Positions 43,849-53,169 of a stretch of 64,000 nucleotides of DNA are shown one piece after another. How positions within the stretch are numbered: position 1 is the stretch's first letter; every line of letters starts with the position of its first letter. The notes below the pieces were generated by a model that was given only the letters and a program-made list of their open reading frames with translations, made no database searches and was not told the DNA's origin. Made by a program: the position numbers and the translations under genes. Source of the stretch: Rhodanobacter ginsengisoli (lineage in GTDB: Bacteria; Pseudomonadota; Gammaproteobacteria; Xanthomonadales; Rhodanobacteraceae); contig NZ_JBHSNF010000001.1 of the NCBI RefSeq assembly GCF_042657065.1, positions 1,860,001-1,924,000 on the forward strand, written 5' to 3'.

Positions 43849-45341
43849 GCACGTCCCCTGCCCCGGGCACGACGTCGGTTGGCCATCGCGCCATCGTCGC
43901 CGCCGCCCTGCTCTCGACCTATATGCAGGCGGTCAACATTTCGCTGCCGAATGCCGCGGTGCTGCACATCCAGGGCGGCCTGTCGATGACCGACGACGAG
44001 ATCGGCTGGGTGTTCACCTCCTACATCGCGGCCAGCGCCATCGTCATGCCGCTGATGCACTGGCTGGCCGCCCGGTTCGGGCGCAAGACCGTGTTCCAGA
44101 CGTCCATTGCGCTCTTCGGCGTGGCGCTGGTGCTCGACACGCTGGCGACGACACCGCTGCAATTCGTGGCCGCGCGCATTTTCCAGGGGGCCGCGGGCGG
44201 AATGCTCGCGCCCCTGTCCATGGCGATCCTGCTCGACGAGCTGCCGCCATTGCGGCACGGGCGGATCGGCATGGTGTGGAGCGTGACCTCGCTGCTCGGC
44301 ATCCTCAGCGGGCCGGGCATCGGCGGCTGGCTCAGCGAGACCTGCGGCTGGCATGCGCTGTTCTGGTTCAGCCTGCCGATGGTCGCGTTCATCCTGCCGG
44401 CCATGGGGCTGTGCCTGCGCGAGAAGAAATTCGCCAAGGGGCCGCCATTCGACTTCTTCGGCCTGGCGACCTTCACCCTGGGCGTCGCGGGGCTGCAGAT
44501 GCTGCTCGATCGCGGCGAGCGCCTGGAATGGTTCGCCTCGACCGAGATCCGGGTGGAAGCCGTCGTCTCGGCGCTGGGCTTCTACCTGTACATCGTGCAC
44601 GCGCTGACGCGGCGGGAGCACTTCCTCAACAAGGCGCTGTTCCGGGACCGCAATTTCGGGCTCAGCGCGATCATCTTCTTCGCGTTCGGCTTCGTGCTGC
44701 TGCCGACGCTGGCGCTGACCTCGCCGATGCTGGAGGAACTGCTCGGCTACCCCGCCGACACCGCCGGCTACCTCACGATTCCGCGCGGTGCCGCGCTGAT
44801 CGGCGCGTTGATGCTGACCTGGCGTGCGCCGCGGGTGATCGACAACCGGCTGCTGGTGGCCGTCGGCATGGCGCTGGTGATCTATGCCAACTGGCGCATG
44901 CTCGGTTACTCGCCGCTGATGGATGGCATGCCGGTGATGGTCGCAGGTGCGCTGCAGGGTGCGGGCCTGGGCATGATGATGCCCGCGCTCACGCGGGAAG
45001 CCTTCGGCACGCTGGACCCGACGTTCCGTGCCGAGGGCACGGTGCTGTTCAACCTGTCGCGGCTCTATGGCAGCACGATCGGCGTCGCGATCGTGCAGAT
45101 CTACTTCTACAACAACACCCAGGCCATGCACCTGGCGCTCGCCAGGCATCTGCGGCCCTACGGCGTCGCCGCACAGGCGACCGGCCCGCTCGCGGGGCCG
45201 GCACTCGGCGCGATCAACGAGATGGTCACCGGCCAGGCGGCACTGATCGCGGTGATCGGCCAGTTCAAGCTGCTGATGCTGGTCATGCTCGCGGCCAGCC
45301 CGCTCGTCCTGTTCCTCCGCAAACCCCGCCAACGCCTCTGA
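43845..45341 (+). CDS. EmrB/DHA2-type MFS drug exporter
   Basis: A 498-residue, 14-helix proton/drug antiporter. Typical motifs: ADDEIGWVFTSYIAASAIVMP is the DHA2 N-terminal region, LAARFGRKTVF the A-motif, and GPGIGGWLSE the C-motif. Starts with GTG 43845 (GTGA overlap). Middle gene of the TetR-regulated tripartite pump. Substrate not predictable. Confidence 0.9.
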   Translation: MSTSPAPGTTSVGHRAIVAAALLSTYMQAVNISLPNAAVLHIQGGLSMTDDEIGWVFTSYIAASAIVMPLMHWLAARFGRKTVFQTSIALFGVALVLDTLATTPLQFVAARIFQGAAGGMLAPLSMAILLDELPPLRHGRIGMVWSVTSLLGILSGPGIGGWLSETCGWHALFWFSLPMVAFILPAMGLCLREKKFAKGPPFDFFGLATFTLGVAGLQMLLDRGERLEWFASTEIRVEAVVSALGFYLYIVHALTRREHFLNKALFRDRNFGLSAIIFFAFGFVLLPTLALTSPMLEELLGYPADTAGYLTIPRGAALIGALMLTWRAPRVIDNRLLVAVGMALVIYANWRMLGYSPLMDGMPVMVAGALQGAGLGMMMPALTREAFGTLDPTFRAEGTVLFNLSRLYGSTIGVAIVQIYFYNNTQAMHLALARHLRPYGVAAQATGPLAGPALGAINEMVTGQAALIAVIGQFKLLMLVMLAASPLVLFLRKPRQRL

Positions 45342-45357
45342 CAGGCCGGAGCCGCGC

Positions 45358-46812
45358 ATGAAACCGTTTGGATCATCCCTTTCCCGGCGCGTCGCCCGGA
45401 CGGCCCTGTTTGCCGCACCGGCCCTGCTCCTGTCAGCCTGCATGGTCGGCCCCGACTTCTCGCGACCGGCCGCACCCGCTTCGCGCCACTACGACCTGCA
45501 GGCCGAGCGGGCGCTCACCGCGCCCGGCGTGCCGGAAAGCGCGCAGCGCATCGACGCGGATCGCGCGCCCACGGACGATTGGTGGGCGATGTTCGGCTCG
45601 CCGAAGCTGGACCAGGTCATGCGCCAGGCGGTCGCCGGCAACCTGGACCTCGACGCTGCGGATGCGACGATCGCCCAGGCGAACGAAGCCGTCGCCGCGG
45701 CCGGTGGTGCGTTGCTGCCCCAGGTGGATGTCGCAGCCCAGGGCGGGCGTCAACGCACAGGGCGTGGAACCACCACCACCCAGTACGCGGTCGGCCCGCA
45801 GGTCAGCTTCGATTTCGACCTCTTCGGAGGTAACCGGCGGCGGATCGAGGAGCAGGCTGCGCTGGCCGAGCTCCAGCGCCATCGATTCGATGCCGCCTAC
45901 CTGACCGTGACCGGCGATGTCGCCCGCCAAGCCATCCTGCTCGCCTCCGCGCGGGCGCAGATGGACGCGCTGGACGAGCTGCTGGCCGACGACCGCAGGA
46001 ACCTCGAGCTGGTCCGCTCCGCCGAGCGCTACGGCAGCGCGACCCGGGTGGACGTCGCGCTCGTCCTGAATCAGCTCGCGCAGGACCAGACGTTGCTGCC
46101 GCCGCTGGCGCAGCAGCGGGATACGGCACGGCACGCGCTGTCCGTGCTTGCGGGGAAAGGTCCCGCCGACTGGACGCCGCCGGACTTCGTACTGTCCGAT
46201 TTCGTGCTGCCGGCCGATCTTCCCCTCACCTTGCCCTCCGAGCTCGCGCGTCGACGCCCGGACATCCTCGAGGCCGAGGCCGAACTCCACGCGGCGAGTG
46301 CCGCGATCGGCGTGGCCACCGCGGACCTCTATCCGCACCTGCAGCTCTCCGCGTCGGTGAGCCGGGCCGGACCGGGCGCAGGCATGCTTTGGGGTGTCGC
46401 CGGGGCGTTGACCGCACCGCTCTTCCACGGCGGTACCCTCAAGGCGAACCGCCGCGGCGCCGTCGACGCCTACCAGGCCAGCTTCGCGATCTACCGGCAA
46501 ACGGTGATCCGCTCGCTGGGTCAGGTGGCCGACCTGTTGCAGGCGATCAACCACGACAACGAGGAATACTCGGCGCAGCAGCGCGCATTGAACGCCGCCG
46601 GAACCGGCCTGGGGATCGGCCAGGCGGGCTACCGGGCGGGCGAGACCGGGCTGTTGCAGGTACTCGACGCCCAGCGAGCCTACCAGCGCGCATTGATCGG
46701 GCAGCTCCGCGCAAAGACGGCGCAGTACCTCGATACGGCACAGCTCTTCGTCGCGCTGGGCGGCCATTCCGATGGCGCTTTTGCGCGCAAGATAGCCCGT
46801 GGCAACGAATGA
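45358..46812 (+). CDS. NodT/OprM-type outer-membrane efflux lipoprotein
   Basis: A 484-residue TolC-like channel. It has a lipoprotein signal with LLLSAC (lipidated Cys28), then MVGPDFSRPAAP, the typical start of RND/MFS outer-membrane factors, and two repeats of the coiled-coil barrel (LAELQRHRFDAAYLTVTGDVARQ; RSLGQVADLLQAIN). Third gene of the pump operon, 16 bases after the MFS gene. Confidence 0.9.
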   Translation: MKPFGSSLSRRVARTALFAAPALLLSACMVGPDFSRPAAPASRHYDLQAERALTAPGVPESAQRIDADRAPTDDWWAMFGSPKLDQVMRQAVAGNLDLDAADATIAQANEAVAAAGGALLPQVDVAAQGGRQRTGRGTTTTQYAVGPQVSFDFDLFGGNRRRIEEQAALAELQRHRFDAAYLTVTGDVARQAILLASARAQMDALDELLADDRRNLELVRSAERYGSATRVDVALVLNQLAQDQTLLPPLAQQRDTARHALSVLAGKGPADWTPPDFVLSDFVLPADLPLTLPSELARRRPDILEAEAELHAASAAIGVATADLYPHLQLSASVSRAGPGAGMLWGVAGALTAPLFHGGTLKANRRGAVDAYQASFAIYRQTVIRSLGQVADLLQAINHDNEEYSAQQRALNAAGTGLGIGQAGYRAGETGLLQVLDAQRAYQRALIGQLRAKTAQYLDTAQLFVALGGHSDGAFARKIARGNE

Positions 46813-46829
46813 TGACCTGGAGAACCGAC

Positions 46830-47771
46830 ATGCAAACTGCAGAACATCTTTATGAGACCACCCTCCCGTTGGCCAACGGAACCGGAACGCTGCCCGCGGT
46901 CGGATTCGGCACCCTGATCCGCGACCCCGTCGCTGCCCGAAAGGCGATCCGGGTGGCGCTGGAGACCGGCTTTCGCCATCTCGACTGCGCCGAGCTCTAT
47001 CGCAACGAGGACGTCGTCGGCCAGGCGATGCGCGAAGCCTTCGATGCCGGCACGGTGAAGCGCGAGGATCTGTTCGTCACCACCAAACTGTGGAACAACA
47101 ATCACCGGCCGGAGCGGGTCGGCCCCGCGCTCGAGGCGAGCCTCAAGCGCCTGCAGCTCGACTACGTGGATGGCTACCTCGTCCACACGCCCTACGCCTT
47201 CCGGCCCGGCGACGAACAGTATCCGACCGACGAGGACGGCCAGCCCGCGTACGACCGGGAAGTGACGCTGGTGGAGACATGGCGGGCGATGGAGCGGCTC
47301 GTCGACGAGGGCAAGTGTCGCTTCATCGGTCTTTCCGACATCCGCCTGGAGCGGCTGAAGGAGATCGTGGCGGTGGCCCGGATCATGCCTGCCGTGGTGC
47401 AGGTGGAATGCCATCCCTACCTGCCCGAGTGGGAGCTGCTGGAGTTCTGCCAGGCCCACGGCATCGTGTTGCTCGCGTTCGCCCCGCTGGGCCACGGCAT
47501 GGAACCGCGCGTCACCGACGACCCGGTGATCAAGGCCATCGCGCATCGGCTCGGCAGGACGCCAGCCCAGGTCGCCCTGGCCTGGGCCGTGCAGCGTGGC
47601 GGTGCCTTCCTGACCACGTCGACCAACCCCGAGCACATCCGGGAGAACTTCGCGATCTCGCCGTTGCCCGAAGACGCCATGCAGGAAATGCGCAGCGGCA
47701 TCGAGACGACGTTCCGGCTCAATGCCGTGGTCGATACCGGCGTACCGGGATTCGTTCCCAAGGCCGGCTGA
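46830..47771 (+). CDS. Aldo/keto reductase
   Basis: A 313-residue (alpha/beta)8 NADPH-dependent carbonyl reductase. Catalytic tetrad visible: Asp in HLDCAELY (tyrosine also there), lysine in TTKLWNNNHRP and histidine in YLVHTPY. C-terminal NADPH-binding ASTN-like segment is FLTTSTNPEHIRENF. Start ATG 46830 follows GGAGA; another ATG at 46809 overlaps the pump stop. Probably detoxifies aldehydes; part of the same transcript. Confidence 0.87.
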   Translation: MQTAEHLYETTLPLANGTGTLPAVGFGTLIRDPVAARKAIRVALETGFRHLDCAELYRNEDVVGQAMREAFDAGTVKREDLFVTTKLWNNNHRPERVGPALEASLKRLQLDYVDGYLVHTPYAFRPGDEQYPTDEDGQPAYDREVTLVETWRAMERLVDEGKCRFIGLSDIRLERLKEIVAVARIMPAVVQVECHPYLPEWELLEFCQAHGIVLLAFAPLGHGMEPRVTDDPVIKAIAHRLGRTPAQVALAWAVQRGGAFLTTSTNPEHIRENFAISPLPEDAMQEMRSGIETTFRLNAVVDTGVPGFVPKAG

Positions 47772-47792
47772 TGCGGCCACCGATGCGGCCAC

Positions 47793-47819
47793 CGATGCGG
47801 CCATCGGGGCCGCATCGGT
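47793..47819 (+). terminator. Strong hairpin after the aldo/keto reductase gene
   Basis: CCGATGCGGCC-ATCGG-GGCCGCATCGG, a perfect 11-bp stem with a 5-base loop. It is the last of three tandem 12-mers ATGCGGCCACCG (from 47772). No T-run follows, so it may terminate with Rho or act as a transcript stabiliser. Confidence 0.55.
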
Positions 47820-47924
47820 GTCAGGTTCCGGACTGCACATCCGGCAGAAGAAGGGCTGAACGCCCCGGCTGCCGCGCGGGCAAGCCGTCGGGCAAGGACC
47901 GCCACGGTAGGCGGAGTCGGTGGG

Positions 47925-49316
47925 CTAACCCTCGTAGCGCAGGACGACCATCTTGTCCTGGGACATGTCTTCCATCGAATACGGGATGCCGCCAACGCCG
48001 TAACCCGATTGCCGGCGACCGGCGAACGGCATCCAGTCGGTGCGGAACGCCGTGTGGTCGTTGACCAGCACCGTGGACGCATCCAGGCGCCGGGCGGCGC
48101 GCATCGCCGGGGCGATATCCGAGGAGAACACGCTGGCCTGGAACGCGAAGGGCAGCGCGTTGGCGGCGTCGATCGCCTGGTCGAGATCCCGGTAGCGGTA
48201 GACGCAGGTGACCGGACCGAATATCTCGAGCTGCGACACCTTCGCCTCCGTCGGCGCATCGAGCAGCACGGCGGGAGCGAGCGTGGTCTCGGACAGGCGT
48301 CCGCCGCCCACGATCTTCGCGCCGGCAGACACCGCCTCCTCCGTCCACGACAGCACGCGATCTGCCTCGCGCGGAGCGATCAGCGGGCCCATCTCGGTGT
48401 GCTCGATCAACGGATCGCCCACCCGCAGCGCCTGGACACGGGCGGCCAGTCGCTCGATGAAGCCGTCCGCGATGTCCGCGTGAACGAAGATGCGCTGGGT
48501 GGAAACGCAGACCTGGCCGGCGTGGTAGTAACCGCCCTTCACGATAGGCTCGATGATGGCATCGAGCGGCGCGCTGCGATCGACGATGACCGGCGCGGCG
48601 CCGCCATGCTCAAGCGCGCAGCGCGTCCCGGCAGGCAGCCTGCTGCGCAGGTACCAGCCGACCTTGGCCGAGCCGATGAAACTCAGGAAGGCCACCCTCG
48701 GATCGGTGGCCAGACGCTCGGCCAGCGCGTTGTCGTCGGTGATGAAGGTCTGGCACCACGCCTCGTCGAGCCCGGCCTCGCGCAGCAGATCCACCAGACC
48801 GAGGCAGGACAACGGGGTGACGGCGGCCGGCTTCACGATGACCGGACAACCGACGGCGATCGCCGGTGCCACCTGGTGAACGATGAGGTTCAGCGGATGA
48901 TTGAAGGCGGAGATGGCGGCGACCACCCCGATCGGTTCCTTGGTGGTGAATGCCCAGCGTCCTTCGCTGGCGGGCGTCAGGCCCATCGGAATCTCGCGAC
49001 CCGCGAAGGTGCGGATTGCTTCGGCCGCATTGCGCAATCCGTCGACGGCCCGGATCACCTCCACCGTCGCATCCGCCAGCGGCTTGCCGCCTTCCTGGGC
49101 GATCAGCCGGGCGAAATGGCCCTGCCGTGCCTGCAGCAATCCGGCCGTGCGCAGCAGCACGGCACTGCGTTGATGGGGTTTCAGCCATGCGTCGCGGTTG
49201 CGCAGCATGCGGCTGGCCGTGGCGAGCCTGGCTTCGAGGGCGGCAGCATCGTCGACGGCTATCTCGGCCATGACCGCGCGGTCGAATGCCTGCACTACCT
49301 GCAGTGGACGTGTCAT
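47925..49316 (-). CDS. NAD(P)-dependent aldehyde dehydrogenase
   Basis: A 463-residue aldehyde dehydrogenase. Catalytic Cys in GQVCVSTQRIF; the usual ELGG is EHGGAAPVIV, still with the glutamate. Cofactor lysine in IVKPAAVTPLS; FGPVTCVYRY near the end. Oxidises an aldehyde to its acid; the substrate is unknown. It begins 2 bases downstream of the acetolactate-synthase-type gene in the same operon. Confidence 0.88.
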   Translation of the reverse strand: MTRPLQVVQAFDRAVMAEIAVDDAAALEARLATASRMLRNRDAWLKPHQRSAVLLRTAGLLQARQGHFARLIAQEGGKPLADATVEVIRAVDGLRNAAEAIRTFAGREIPMGLTPASEGRWAFTTKEPIGVVAAISAFNHPLNLIVHQVAPAIAVGCPVIVKPAAVTPLSCLGLVDLLREAGLDEAWCQTFITDDNALAERLATDPRVAFLSFIGSAKVGWYLRSRLPAGTRCALEHGGAAPVIVDRSAPLDAIIEPIVKGGYYHAGQVCVSTQRIFVHADIADGFIERLAARVQALRVGDPLIEHTEMGPLIAPREADRVLSWTEEAVSAGAKIVGGGRLSETTLAPAVLLDAPTEAKVSQLEIFGPVTCVYRYRDLDQAIDAANALPFAFQASVFSSDIAPAMRAARRLDASTVLVNDHTAFRTDWMPFAGRRQSGYGVGGIPYSMEDMSQDKMVVLRYEG

Positions 49317-49318
49317 GG

Positions 49319-50965
49319 TCAGGCCTCCTTCTGGATGGGCAAGCGCTGCTGCAACTCGTCGACCAGCACGCGCTTGTTTTCCGAATAGTCGATGGGCACC
49401 ACGACGAGCTGCACACCGCCATCGGTGAAAGCCTTTTCCAGCGTGGGGCGCAGTTCGCCGACCGACTCCACCCGGGTCCCGGTCGCGCCATAAGCCTTCG
49501 CATAGGTCACGAAGTCCGGGTTGTCGAAGGTCATGCCGTAATCGGGAAACGCATCGACCGCCTGCTTCCAGCGGATCATGCCGAACGCCCGGTCCTCGAT
49601 GATCAGCACCACCAGGTCGAGCTTGAGCCGGACGGCGGTCTCCAGCTCCTGGCTGTTCATCATGAATCCGCCGTCGCCGCAGACGGCCATGACGCGGCGC
49701 CCCGGATACAAATTCGCGGCCATGATGGCCGAGGGCAGGCCCGCGCCCATGGTCGCCAGTGCGTTGTCGAGCAGGAGCGTGTTGGCGACCTGCGTGCGGT
49801 AGTTGCGCGCGAACCAGATCTTGTACATGCCGTTGTCGAGGGCGAGGATGCCGTCGGCCGGCATGACCTCGCGCACGTCGTGCACCAGGCGCTGCGGCGT
49901 GAAGCGGTCCTCGGTGGCACGTGCAGCAATCCGGCTCAGGATGCCCTCGCGCAGTGGCAGAAGCGCCTGCGCGTTGGGGATGTTTCCTTCGACGCGATCG
50001 GCCAGTTGCCGCAGCGACGGCCCCAGGTCGCCGACCACCTCGGCCTGGGGGAAATAGACCTGCTCGACATGCGCGGGCTCATAGCCGATGTGCACGACCT
50101 TCGGCCCTTTGGCACCCATCAGGAACGGCGGCTTCTCGACCGTGTCGTGACCGATGGTGACGATCAGGTCCGCCCGCTCGATCGCCTCGTGCACATAGTC
50201 CCGCTCGGAAAGCGCCGCGGTGCCCATGTAGAGCTCGCTGCCGCCGGGTACCGTGCCCTTGCCCATCTGCGTGGTGAAGTACGGGATGCCGGTGCGCAGG
50301 ACGAACGTGGCGAGATCGGACGAGGAGCGCGGACGCGACGCTGCCGCGCCCAGCATCAGCAGCGGGGCCTGCGCCTGCATGATCAGCCGCGCCGCGCGTT
50401 CGATGGACTCCGTGCTCGCGACGGGGAGCTCGATGGGATGGGCGGGAATCAGCGCGGTCTCTTCGCAGGACTCCGCGGCGATGTCTTCGGGCAGTTCCAG
50501 CAGCACCGGCCCGGGCCGCTCCTCCGCGGCGACGCGGAACGCCTCGCGCACCATGGCGGGAATCATGGTGGGCGAGACGATCTGCCGCGACAGCTTGGTC
50601 AGCGGCTTCATCGTGGCGATCACGTCGACGATCTGGAACCGCGCCTGCCTCGATGAGCGGATCGCCTTCTGGCCGGTGATCATGATCATCGGCATGGCGC
50701 CGAGCAGCGCGTATCCCGCCCCCGTCGCCAGGTTCAGCGCACCGGGCCCGAGCGTGGTGATGCACACCCCCGGCTTGCCGGTGAGCCGGCCGTAGGTCGC
50801 TGCCATGAAAGCTGCGGCCTGCTCGTGCCGGGTCAGCACCAGCTGGATCGACGACCGGCGAATGGACTCGACCAGGTCGAGGTTTTCCTCGCCGGGGATG
50901 CCGAAGATGCGCTCCACGCCCTCGTTCTCGAGCGCGGCGACGAACAGATCCGAAGCTTTCAACAT
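49319..50965 (-). CDS. Acetolactate synthase large-subunit-like ThDP enzyme
   Basis: A 548-residue three-domain ThDP enzyme. The activating Glu is in LVLTRHEQAAAFMA, GYGLTGKPGV-like GRLTGKPGVCITTLGPG follows, and the ThDP/Mg motif is VCGDGGFMMNSQELETAVRL. These match the AlsS/biosynthetic acetolactate synthase group. No small subunit or alsD is present, so catabolic acetolactate formation or a related lyase reaction is possible. Operon with the aldehyde dehydrogenase downstream. Confidence 0.85.
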   Translation of the reverse strand: MLKASDLFVAALENEGVERIFGIPGEENLDLVESIRRSSIQLVLTRHEQAAAFMAATYGRLTGKPGVCITTLGPGALNLATGAGYALLGAMPMIMITGQKAIRSSRQARFQIVDVIATMKPLTKLSRQIVSPTMIPAMVREAFRVAAEERPGPVLLELPEDIAAESCEETALIPAHPIELPVASTESIERAARLIMQAQAPLLMLGAAASRPRSSSDLATFVLRTGIPYFTTQMGKGTVPGGSELYMGTAALSERDYVHEAIERADLIVTIGHDTVEKPPFLMGAKGPKVVHIGYEPAHVEQVYFPQAEVVGDLGPSLRQLADRVEGNIPNAQALLPLREGILSRIAARATEDRFTPQRLVHDVREVMPADGILALDNGMYKIWFARNYRTQVANTLLLDNALATMGAGLPSAIMAANLYPGRRVMAVCGDGGFMMNSQELETAVRLKLDLVVLIIEDRAFGMIRWKQAVDAFPDYGMTFDNPDFVTYAKAYGATGTRVESVGELRPTLEKAFTDGGVQLVVVPIDYSENKRVLVDELQQRLPIQKEA

Positions 50966-51036
50966 GACCTATCTCCACCATAGCCAGGCGACCCGGCATG
51001 CTTCATGCCAGCCGCCGGTGATCCCGGCATGAACCG

Positions 51037-51438
51037 TCAGCCCGAGGGCGTACAGACCAGCTCGATACGGACGCCGCCGGGCTCCCGAACCATGCAGTGC
51101 ACCCTGGGCCCCTTGCCCACCGGCTCGGGCGCGAACTCGACCACCACATCCGGCCAGGCCGAGACGCGCGCGTGGAGTTCCGAAAGCACATCGAGGTCTG
51201 CGATCTTCAGGGCCAGATGATGCAAACCGACGTTCCGGCGCCGGTCGAACGCGACGTGGTCGCCATCGGCCTGCCACAGGGTCACCCGCGTCGTGCCGTC
51301 GGAGACGAAGACGGCCGGGTACGCGGGATTCTCGCCCACCACCTTCCATCCCAGGCACTCGACGAAAAAGCGGCGGGAGCGCTCGATGTCGCTCACCGTG
51401 AGGCCGACGTGGTCGACACCGAGGGTGTAGGGATTCAT
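51037..51438 (-). CDS. VOC/glyoxalase-fold protein
   Basis: A 133-residue vicinal-oxygen-chelate protein: VDHVGLTVSDIERSRRFF, GLHHLALKIADLD, and REPGGVRIELVCTP, with the metal-ligand His/Glu pattern of glyoxalase-type folds. Starts at ATG 51438, though no strong ribosome site is seen. It lies upstream of the ThDP gene on the same strand. Substrate unknown. Confidence 0.78.
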   Translation of the reverse strand: MNPYTLGVDHVGLTVSDIERSRRFFVECLGWKVVGENPAYPAVFVSDGTTRVTLWQADGDHVAFDRRRNVGLHHLALKIADLDVLSELHARVSAWPDVVVEFAPEPVGKGPRVHCMVREPGGVRIELVCTPSG

Positions 51439-51578
51439 GTCTGCCACGGACCGTACTCCTGCATGATGACCGGACCGCATGCCCGGCCGGAATCGCCGAC
51501 AACATTACGCCGCCGGTGAGACCAAACGAATAGCTGACGTCCGGCAGACACTGTTGCGCATACCGGAAGAATGCCGCG

Positions 51579-52781
51579 CTACTGCGCGATGCCTTTTGTG
51601 CGGTACCGCCATCCACGCGCAGCGTCCACCGCAAATGCCGCCACCAGCGCCAGACTGCCAAGCGTGAACAGCAGCGTGTAGCTGCCATCCCTTCCGAACA
51701 GGTAGGACATCCCGTAGGCCGCCGTGGCCTGCAGGACGGCGAAGCTCGTGGTTGCCCGGCTCCACGCGGCGCGTTGCTGCGCGGGATGGTGGGGCAGCAG
51801 CTCGTGGATGCGGCCAAGTGCGAGCGGCACGATGCCCGGCGTGAAGGCGCCCACCACGACGCTGGACAGCATCAGTGCGCTCGCGCCCTGCCCCAGCGCC
51901 GGCAACGCCACGGCCGCCGCTTCGACCAGGAACGCCAGGCGCAGCGCACGACCGAAGCCGATGCGATCGGCCAGATGCCCGGCAAGCACCGGCCCGATCA
52001 GCGCACCCAACCCGAACAGCACCCAGTAGCCGGACCCGACCTGCACGCCCTGATGCAGGCCTCGTGCGACGAAGTCGACCAGGAACAGCATGTGTGGCAC
52101 CAGTCCGACCGCGTTCAATGCGTATTCGACATACAGCGCGCGAAGCGCCGTGGACTGGCCGGCTGCGTCCGGAGCGGCGTCGGCCAGAGAGGTCTCCTGT
52201 GCGGCGCCGTGGGGCCAGCTTCTCCACGTCATCGCGGTCAGCACCAGCGACAGGCCGCCGAGTCCCAGCCAGGTCGCCGCGAGGCCCTGGCGGATCAACA
52301 GCGGCACCACCGTGCCGGAGGCCGCGATGCCGGCACCGACCCCCATGAAGATGACGCCGCTGGCCAGGCCGCGGCGGTGCGGTGGGATGTGGTGCAACAC
52401 GGTCGTCGCCGCCAGCACCATCAGCACGCCACCGGCCAGCCCGGAGGCGAAGCGCCATACGAAGAACCAGGCGAACGACAACGGCCACGCGCAGGCCGCC
52501 AGAGCAAGCGAGGCAAGCAGCATCATCCCGTTGATCGCCGCGCGGGGACTTGTGGCTCGCGCCATAGGCCGGGCGGCCACGGCTCCCGCCAGGTAGCCGG
52601 CAAGGTTCGCCGCTCCCAGATAGGCCGCGCTGGAGGCGGCGAACCAGTGGGCGCTCACCAGTGCGGGCAGCAAGGGGGTATAGGCGAAGCGCGCGAAACC
52701 GATGCCGACCAGGCTCGCGCAGAAGCCTGCCAGGGTGACCCGCCAGGGCGAAACCGGATGCATGTCCATGGATGTCGACAC
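51579..52781 (-). CDS. YbfB/YjiJ-family MFS transporter
   Basis: A 400-residue, 12-helix transporter. GIGFARFAYTPLLPALV is the YbfB/YjiJ signature at the first helix; GLGALIGPVLAGHLADRIGFGRAL is the central loop. Probably exports a small metabolite. Upstream of the VOC gene with a 140-base gap; minus strand like its neighbours. Confidence 0.85.
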   Translation of the reverse strand: MSTSMDMHPVSPWRVTLAGFCASLVGIGFARFAYTPLLPALVSAHWFAASSAAYLGAANLAGYLAGAVAARPMARATSPRAAINGMMLLASLALAACAWPLSFAWFFVWRFASGLAGGVLMVLAATTVLHHIPPHRRGLASGVIFMGVGAGIAASGTVVPLLIRQGLAATWLGLGGLSLVLTAMTWRSWPHGAAQETSLADAAPDAAGQSTALRALYVEYALNAVGLVPHMLFLVDFVARGLHQGVQVGSGYWVLFGLGALIGPVLAGHLADRIGFGRALRLAFLVEAAAVALPALGQGASALMLSSVVVGAFTPGIVPLALGRIHELLPHHPAQQRAAWSRATTSFAVLQATAAYGMSYLFGRDGSYTLLFTLGSLALVAAFAVDAARGWRYRTKGIAQ

Positions 52782-52867
52782 GTGAGATCTCCCAGCCCGG
52801 CGGAGCGAACCCTGCCGGGCCTGTCGAGGTATGGGACCTGGCCGCGGGGCGGCCGACGCTGGAGCCG

Positions 52868-53104
52868 CTACTTCTTCGCGCCCGCCAGCTGTCTGCGGTA
52901 TTCGAGTGCGGGGAGCCCGCCCCAGCCCCAGTTGTCGGTGTCGACTTCGTCGATGACCACGAAGGTCGACGTCACGGGTTTGTTGAGTACGTTCAGCAGG
53001 AGCTCGCTGACGCCCTTGATGAGCGCGGCCTTCTCCTCGGCGGTCGCCGCATCGCGGCCCGGAGCGGTTCCCTCACGGGTAATCTGGATGTTTACGTAAG
53101 GCAT
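52868..53104 (-). CDS. 4-oxalocrotonate tautomerase-like protein
   Basis: A 78-residue tautomerase with the catalytic Pro1 after Met removal (MPYVNIQITREG), a helix EEKAALIKGVSELLLNVL and FVVIDEVDTDNWGWGGL. The last features are those of the DmpI/YdcE-type branch. Isomerises unsaturated ketoacids or acts on unknown enols. 65 bases below the SDR gene, same strand. Confidence 0.85.
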   Translation of the reverse strand: MPYVNIQITREGTAPGRDAATAEEKAALIKGVSELLLNVLNKPVTSTFVVIDEVDTDNWGWGGLPALEYRRQLAGAKK

Positions 53105-53169
53105 GATCGTGTCCTCGATGGGGGCCGAGGGCGAGCGGCGAGCCGCCCGCCTCGGCTTTGCTTGGGAAC

